A program made the position numbers and the translations under genes. Positions 12,586 to 16,059 of a stretch of DNA of 16,059 nucleotides are shown one piece after another. This DNA is from an uncultured Collinsella sp. (GTDB lineage: Bacteria; Actinomycetota; Coriobacteriia; Coriobacteriales; Coriobacteriaceae): assembly GCA_900758845.1 (NCBI GenBank), contig CAAESW010000021.1, forward strand, positions 1 to 16,059, given 5' to 3'. Below the pieces are notes generated by a model that was given only the letters and a program-made list of their open reading frames with translations, was not told where the DNA came from and did not search any database. The stretch's first letter is position 1. Each line of letters opens with the position of its first letter.

Positions 12586-12761
12586 AAAATGCTATCCAGA
12601 ACAAGTTTTTTCGGATAATCGACCGTCATACCTAAATCACTGAACGCACCTTCTCTGATAAACAGCTTTATCAGGGGCTTTAGTAGGAAAAATCAATCTC
12701 TATATACCAGATCCAAGTTGACTGTCGATTTTCCGAAACAACTTGTTCTGGATAGCATTTT
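12586..12761. mobile_element. MITE-like element with 43-bp inverted repeats and internal hairpin
   Basis: Arms 12586-12628 and 12719-12761 are inverted copies matching at 40 of 43 positions; the outer 22 are perfect (AAAATGCTATCCAGAACAAG and two more). The 90-base middle contains a perfect 8-bp hairpin CTGATAAA-CAGC-TTTATCAG (12655-12674) and weaker pairing around it. TA lies at both outer edges (12585-12586 and 12762-12763), as expected of Tc1/IS630-type MITEs. It is AT-rich against the surrounding genes and has no frame of note. It fills most of the 347-base gap between serA and the minus-strand DUF559-like gene. A structured non-coding RNA is the alternative reading. Confidence 0.6.
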
Positions 12762-12840
12762 TAATGCCCTTCCAAGGCGAAACTGAAGCCTTTTTTGCGC
12801 CCAAAACTCTAGCTCGCGCGACCGTTTTCCACCCGCACGA

Positions 12841-13890
12841 CTACATTCCCGCCCAATCGATAAAAATCTCCTCACGAAGCCGCCGTTCGAGCTCCTGCTG
12901 CCGCGGTGTCTTGTCTTTCAACGGCGCATCGAGATAGGACATGATGAGTTCCATCACCACGCGGAAGGCATCGGGGTCGGCCAGCTGGCTATAGGTCATC
13001 AGAACGACAGGATATCCCATCGCTTGCAAGGCCGTCGTTCGGTCGGAGTCAGAGATCTTGGATTCTATGGATCCGTGTATGGCTTTACCCTGGCATTCAA
13101 CCAGACACTCTCGGCTGCCGTCCTTATTTGCCAGCAGGATATCGGCATAGCGCCTATCAAGTCCCGAAATCAGGCGGGCGCTGCGCGTCATACGAATCTC
13201 AACGTTATTGGTAAGGCGCAGCCCTTCGCCGCCGCGCAACCTCGTAAGGCCAAACAGCATCGAAGCCTGGACCTCGAGCGGCGATGCTGCCACCCCCGTA
13301 ATGCATTTCGCGGCGCGTATGAACGATTTAGCACCGCGGAGTCCCTGGATCTTATTGGCGAACTCCGTAAGTTCAGAGAGCTCGATCAAGGGAGGTCGTT
13401 TCCACAAGTCTGTTGGATTCCCCGAGACATCCTTTACGTTTTCCCAGCCCAGCCGCGCGTCACCCCACCGATCCCCGTATGCCTGCTTAAGCGCCGACTT
13501 TACCCGAGGCGCAATCTTGCACACAGCAAAGGTGCCGCACATCTCATACATGCACATGATCAGGCGCTCGTTTGAGACCGAGGAGGCCAGGGTCAGCAGG
13601 GTAAAGAGCGGGGACGCGACATCGAGGCCAAACTCTGTCTGCCGCACGGAGTCAAACGGCCTCTCCCCGTTCCAAACATGCCTGACAATGCGACCGCCCT
13701 TACGTCCGCAGCTGCCCTGCGCCAAAACATGCAACGGAGCGCCCAGGAAATGCGTGACGAGTGGATGCTCGCAAAGGCGCTCCCTGCGCGGATCGTCCGC
13801 AGAATCGGGCAGGTCCGGCATTATCGCCAAAACCTGTGGAGGTATCCGGTGATACCGAAAGGCAGATATGTCGCACAGCATGTCGTCCAT
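12841..13890 (-). CDS. Solitary PD-(D/E)XK / DUF559-like protein (AbiEi-like context)
   Basis: The 349-residue product has no clear match across its N-terminal two thirds. Its C-terminal part (about 200-320) resembles the DUF559/Vsr-like restriction-endonuclease fold: SPLEVQASMLFGL with a helix glutamate (E206), YADILL (D250), LVECQGK (E265, with Gln where Lys is usual), then DSDRTTALQAMGYPVVLMTYSQL. Related coriobacterial proteins, as I recall them, pair this fold with an AbiEi-like N-terminal region; a defence or regulatory role is inference. The start is uncertain. ATG 13890 and ATG 13881 both lack a good ribosome binding site, and the frame stays open to a TTG at 13938. The gene looks less GC-rich than its neighbours and lies next to the MITE-like element, so recent transfer is plausible. 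No partner toxin gene is adjacent. Confidence 0.75.
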   Translation of the reverse strand: MDDMLCDISAFRYHRIPPQVLAIMPDLPDSADDPRRERLCEHPLVTHFLGAPLHVLAQGSCGRKGGRIVRHVWNGERPFDSVRQTEFGLDVASPLFTLLTLASSVSNERLIMCMYEMCGTFAVCKIAPRVKSALKQAYGDRWGDARLGWENVKDVSGNPTDLWKRPPLIELSELTEFANKIQGLRGAKSFIRAAKCITGVAASPLEVQASMLFGLTRLRGGEGLRLTNNVEIRMTRSARLISGLDRRYADILLANKDGSRECLVECQGKAIHGSIESKISDSDRTTALQAMGYPVVLMTYSQLADPDAFRVVMELIMSYLDAPLKDKTPRQQELERRLREEIFIDWAGM

Positions 13891-14004
13891 AACGGCTACG
13901 TACCCACTGCGTCGTCTGTGAACCCGCTCGGACGGCAAACGAGCCGGCTCGGCCTGCGAACGGTAAATACTGCTACGCGCACGTCACGGATCTCTCGGGA
14001 GGCT

Positions 14005-14034
14005 TACAATCGGTTTTGAAAGCAAACTGATTGT
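14005..14034 (+). promoter_or_regulatory. Operator-like inverted repeat over the peptidase promoter/leader
   Basis: ACAATCGGTTT (14006-14016) and AAACTGATTGT (14024-14034) pair over 11 positions with one G:T, around a 7-base centre. TACAAT at 14005-14010 (five of six of a -10 box) overlaps the left arm, and the right arm abuts the GAGG ribosome binding site. A bound repressor or a leader hairpin here would control the M20 peptidase gene. No convincing -35 box is visible. Confidence 0.45.
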
Positions 14035-14044
14035 GAGGTTGCAT

Positions 14045-15265
14045 ATGGTTGACAAGGACTTTGCCTGGCGGCTCGCACAGGAGCTTGTGCGGATCGACAG
14101 CTCAGACCCGGGCGCGTATGAGGGCGAGATTGAGCGGTATATCAAAGCTCTGGTTGAGGAACGGCTGGCACGGTTGAACCACCCGACACTCGATGCCGTG
14201 CGGATCGAGGAGCTCGAGGTGCTCCCCGGACGCCGCAACCTTATGGTCACCGTGCCCGGTTTGAGCGACGAGCCACGGCTCGTCTACATCTGTCACATGG
14301 ATACCGTCACCTTGGGCGACGGCTGGGACGCAGGCATTCCGCCGCTCGGAGCAATCGTGCGTGACGATAAACTCTATGGCCGCGGTGCCTGCGATATGAA
14401 GGGTGGCCTGGCCTGCGCCATTGTCGCACTGATCCATACGCTCGAGCGCGTGGCGGCGGAGGGCGCGCTGCCCCGCCGTGGCTTTTCGCTCATCTGCTCG
14501 GTCGACGAGGAGGACTTTATGCGCGGCTCCGAGGCGGCCATCGATGCCGACTGGGTCGGCTCGCGCGAATGGGTGCTGGACACCGAGCCCACCGATGGAC
14601 AGATTCAGGTGGCGCACAAGGGACGCACATGGTTCGAGATTGAGATGGCAGGCATGACGGCGCACGCGAGCCAGCCCTGGAAGGGCGCGGATGCCGTCGC
14701 CGCCATGGCCGAGGTCGTGTGCGCGCTGCGCCATGCGTTCGGGGCGCTGCCCGTGCATGATGAGCTGGGACCATCGACCATCACATTTGGTCAGATTGAG
14801 GGCGGCTATCGCCCCTATGTCGTGCCCGACTACGCCAAGGTCTGGGTCGACATGCGCCTGACGCCGCCGACCGATACGGTCGCCGCGACGCGCATGGTAG
14901 AGCAAGCCATCGCCGGCGCTGAGGCCGCGGTTCCCGGCTGCCATGGAAGCTATACCGTGACGGGCGACCGCCCCGCCATCGAGCGCGACCCAAGCTCCCC
15001 CCTTCTAGCCGCGCTCAAGCGTGCCGCCGATGACGTGACGGGCGCGGACACGACCGTCGGCTTCTTTACCGGCTACACCGACACCGCCGTCATTGCCGGC
15101 AAGACAGGCAACCGCAACTGCATGAGTTACGGCCCCGGATCGTTGGCGCTCGCGCACAAGCCCAACGAGCATGTGCCCCATGCCGATATCGTTCGCTGCC
15201 AGCAAGTGCTCATCGCGCTCGCCGACAACACGCTCTGGGACGCGGATAGCCAAGTTGAGGCATAA
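14045..15265 (+). CDS. M20 family metallopeptidase (ArgE/DapE/CPG2-type deacylase)
   Basis: A 406-residue zinc-dependent amidohydrolase. Metal and catalytic residues are present: HMD (H84, D86), RGACDMKGG (D117), DEED (E155/E156) and D179 in LDTEP, plus the late AHKPNE motif (H371). AGMTAHASQPWKGADAV marks the inserted dimerisation lid. Relatives include ArgE (acetylornithine), DapE (succinyl-diaminopimelate), carboxypeptidase G2 and succinylglutamate or dipeptide hydrolases. The substrate cannot be fixed, and no arginine or lysine genes are nearby. It is predicted cytoplasmic. ATG 14045 is chosen because GAGG lies six bases upstream; a GTG at 14033 overlaps the operator-like repeat. The DUF1015 gene follows after 39 bases, so they may share a transcript. 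Confidence 0.92.
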   Translation: MVDKDFAWRLAQELVRIDSSDPGAYEGEIERYIKALVEERLARLNHPTLDAVRIEELEVLPGRRNLMVTVPGLSDEPRLVYICHMDTVTLGDGWDAGIPPLGAIVRDDKLYGRGACDMKGGLACAIVALIHTLERVAAEGALPRRGFSLICSVDEEDFMRGSEAAIDADWVGSREWVLDTEPTDGQIQVAHKGRTWFEIEMAGMTAHASQPWKGADAVAAMAEVVCALRHAFGALPVHDELGPSTITFGQIEGGYRPYVVPDYAKVWVDMRLTPPTDTVAATRMVEQAIAGAEAAVPGCHGSYTVTGDRPAIERDPSSPLLAALKRAADDVTGADTTVGFFTGYTDTAVIAGKTGNRNCMSYGPGSLALAHKPNEHVPHADIVRCQQVLIALADNTLWDADSQVEA

Positions 15266-15270
15266 TAAGC

Positions 15271-15290
15271 CGCGAACAAACCGATTCGCG
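15271..15290 (+). promoter_or_regulatory. Small hairpin between peptidase and DUF1015 genes
   Basis: CGCGAA (15271-15276) and TTCGCG (15285-15290) flank an 8-base loop, 14 bases before the DUF1015 start. No T run follows, so it is not a terminator. It could tune translation of the second gene. Confidence 0.3.
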
Positions 15291-15304
15291 CGTTAGGACC
15301 GTCC

Positions 15305-15985
15305 ATGAAAGCACTTCCGTTTCCCTGCATCCGACCGGCTCAGGACCGCGTGCTCGAGGCGCTGTCGCAGATGGGCGGTATCCTGAGCGGCAACGACGCC
15401 CTGCGCGGCGCCATCGCCGACGGCCTGATGCTCAAGGATTCAGGCGCGGCGTATTACGTGTACGAATGCTCGGGAGAGCCGGGTCGCGTGACGGGTGTCG
15501 TGGCGATTTGCCCGGTTAACGTGCTGACGGGCGACGACGCGACCTCCGCAGATGCGGCCGCCGCTGCGCACGCGATCGCAGAGCTCAAGGTGCAGCCGCG
15601 CCCCGTGTCGCTCGCCTACGAAGCCTCGCCCGTCATGGATATCATCCTGGGCGCCGCCAAAGAGGGCGCGTCGCTCTATGCCGTCACCGACCCCTCGGGC
15701 ATTACGCACCGTGTGTGGGAGGTCAAGCGCGAGGATGCCGTTGCCGCCATCCGCGCTATGCTCGACCAAGCACCGGAGCCGGCACTGGCCGACGACCCCG
15801 CCTACGCCGTCGCTCTGACCGGGGCGTCGCAGTTGCTGGCCGATGAGGCCCGTGCCGCCGGAACGTACACCGGCAAGGAGCCGTTCAACTTTACCGTGGC
15901 CGCGTTATTCCCCGCCGCGCAGGTCGCCGGCGGCGCACCGCAGGTCCCGACGGGCCTGCTCACTCACCAGATCTCGCGGTTCTAG
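15305..15985 (+). CDS. Short, divergent DUF1015 family protein
   Basis: The 226-residue protein begins like DUF1015 proteins (ALPFPCIRPAQDRV) and keeps their internal order: YYVYE (50-54), GRVTGVVAI, RPVSLAYEASP, then a TDPSGITHRVWEV stretch matching the usual DxxGxxHxLW segment. It is only about half the usual length (about 400). The conserved HE and ADGHHR motifs of the family are absent; the latter is replaced by something like VALTGASQ. The family's biochemical role is unknown to me, though I recall it often sits beside serA/serC, which are about 2.8 kb upstream here. The ATG at 15305 has TTAGGA eight bases upstream. It is probably cotranscribed with the peptidase gene. Confidence 0.72.
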   Translation: MKALPFPCIRPAQDRVLEALSQMGGILSGNDALRGAIADGLMLKDSGAAYYVYECSGEPGRVTGVVAICPVNVLTGDDATSADAAAAAHAIAELKVQPRPVSLAYEASPVMDIILGAAKEGASLYAVTDPSGITHRVWEVKREDAVAAIRAMLDQAPEPALADDPAYAVALTGASQLLADEARAAGTYTGKEPFNFTVAALFPAAQVAGGAPQVPTGLLTHQISRF

Positions 15986-16039
15986 CGGACTCAAACGCGA
16001 AGCTGAAAAACCCGGCATCCAAACAAACAAGGGGCGGGG

Positions 16040-16059
16040 ATGCAGCAAATGCATGCATC
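16040..16059 (+). CDS. Possible start of a gene cut by the window end
   Basis: ATG at 16040 follows AAGGGG at five-base spacing and opens MQQMHA before the sequence ends. A small inverted repeat (GCATCC 16015-16020 with GGATGC 16038-16043) overlaps this start. Too short to assign. Confidence 0.22.

Noticed and set aside
12719..12761. Terminator of the DUF559-like gene formed by the right arm of the inverted-repeat element
   Set aside because: The arms are 90 bases apart and no T run follows on the minus strand, so it does not look like an intrinsic terminator.

Overview
The window looks like chromosomal DNA of a high-GC actinobacterium of the class Coriobacteriia, most likely Collinsella or a close relative. 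This rests on the GC-rich third positions, a Coriobacteria-type mix of genes (ATP-dependent PEP carboxykinase, a short ACT-domain SerA, DUF1015, a DUF559-like protein) and intergenic hairpins built on GGGGACAGGCACC, which I remember from that group. The species assignment is inference; no search was run.

Layout. Positions 1-266 hold no convincing gene. From 267 to 4875 five genes all read on the minus strand: a minimal O6-alkylguanine-DNA alkyltransferase-type protein, a DegV fatty-acid-binding protein, a MarR regulator, a stand-alone B3/4 domain protein and pckA. Four of these five end in the same repeated hairpin. A 379-base divergent region (4876-5254) holds a LacI-type palindrome in front of pckA, a cluster of GGGGAC-type repeats and a -10-like box in front of a polysaccharide flippase that starts at TTG. 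The flippase (5255-6835, plus) converges on a metallophosphoesterase (7214-8053, minus). The 378 bases between them hold an 18-bp inverted-repeat element and a bidirectional terminator. A CPA1-type cation/proton antiporter with two C-terminal RCK_C-like domains follows (8307-9908), then serC and serA (10136-12493) and a strong terminator. A 347-base gap after serA contains a 176-bp element with 43-bp imperfect inverted repeats. Next to it lies a minus-strand gene for a solitary PD-(D/E)XK/DUF559-like protein (AbiEi-like context), and after that an M20 peptidase and a short, divergent DUF1015 protein on the plus strand. The right edge may hold the start of another gene.

Function. Most of the window is core metabolism: gluconeogenesis (pckA), the first two steps of serine synthesis from 3-phosphoglycerate (serA, serC), cation homeostasis, surface polysaccharide export, lipid or fatty-acid handling (DegV, perhaps under the MarR protein) and repair or quality-control proteins. 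The least ordinary material lies between genes. There are two different 3'-end marks: a GGACAGGCA-loop hairpin after four minus-strand genes, and an AGCTAATTTG motif 12-16 bases after the stop of three other genes. There are also two MITE-like inverted-repeat elements and several operator-like palindromes. I found no tRNA, rRNA, CRISPR array, complete insertion sequence or prophage.
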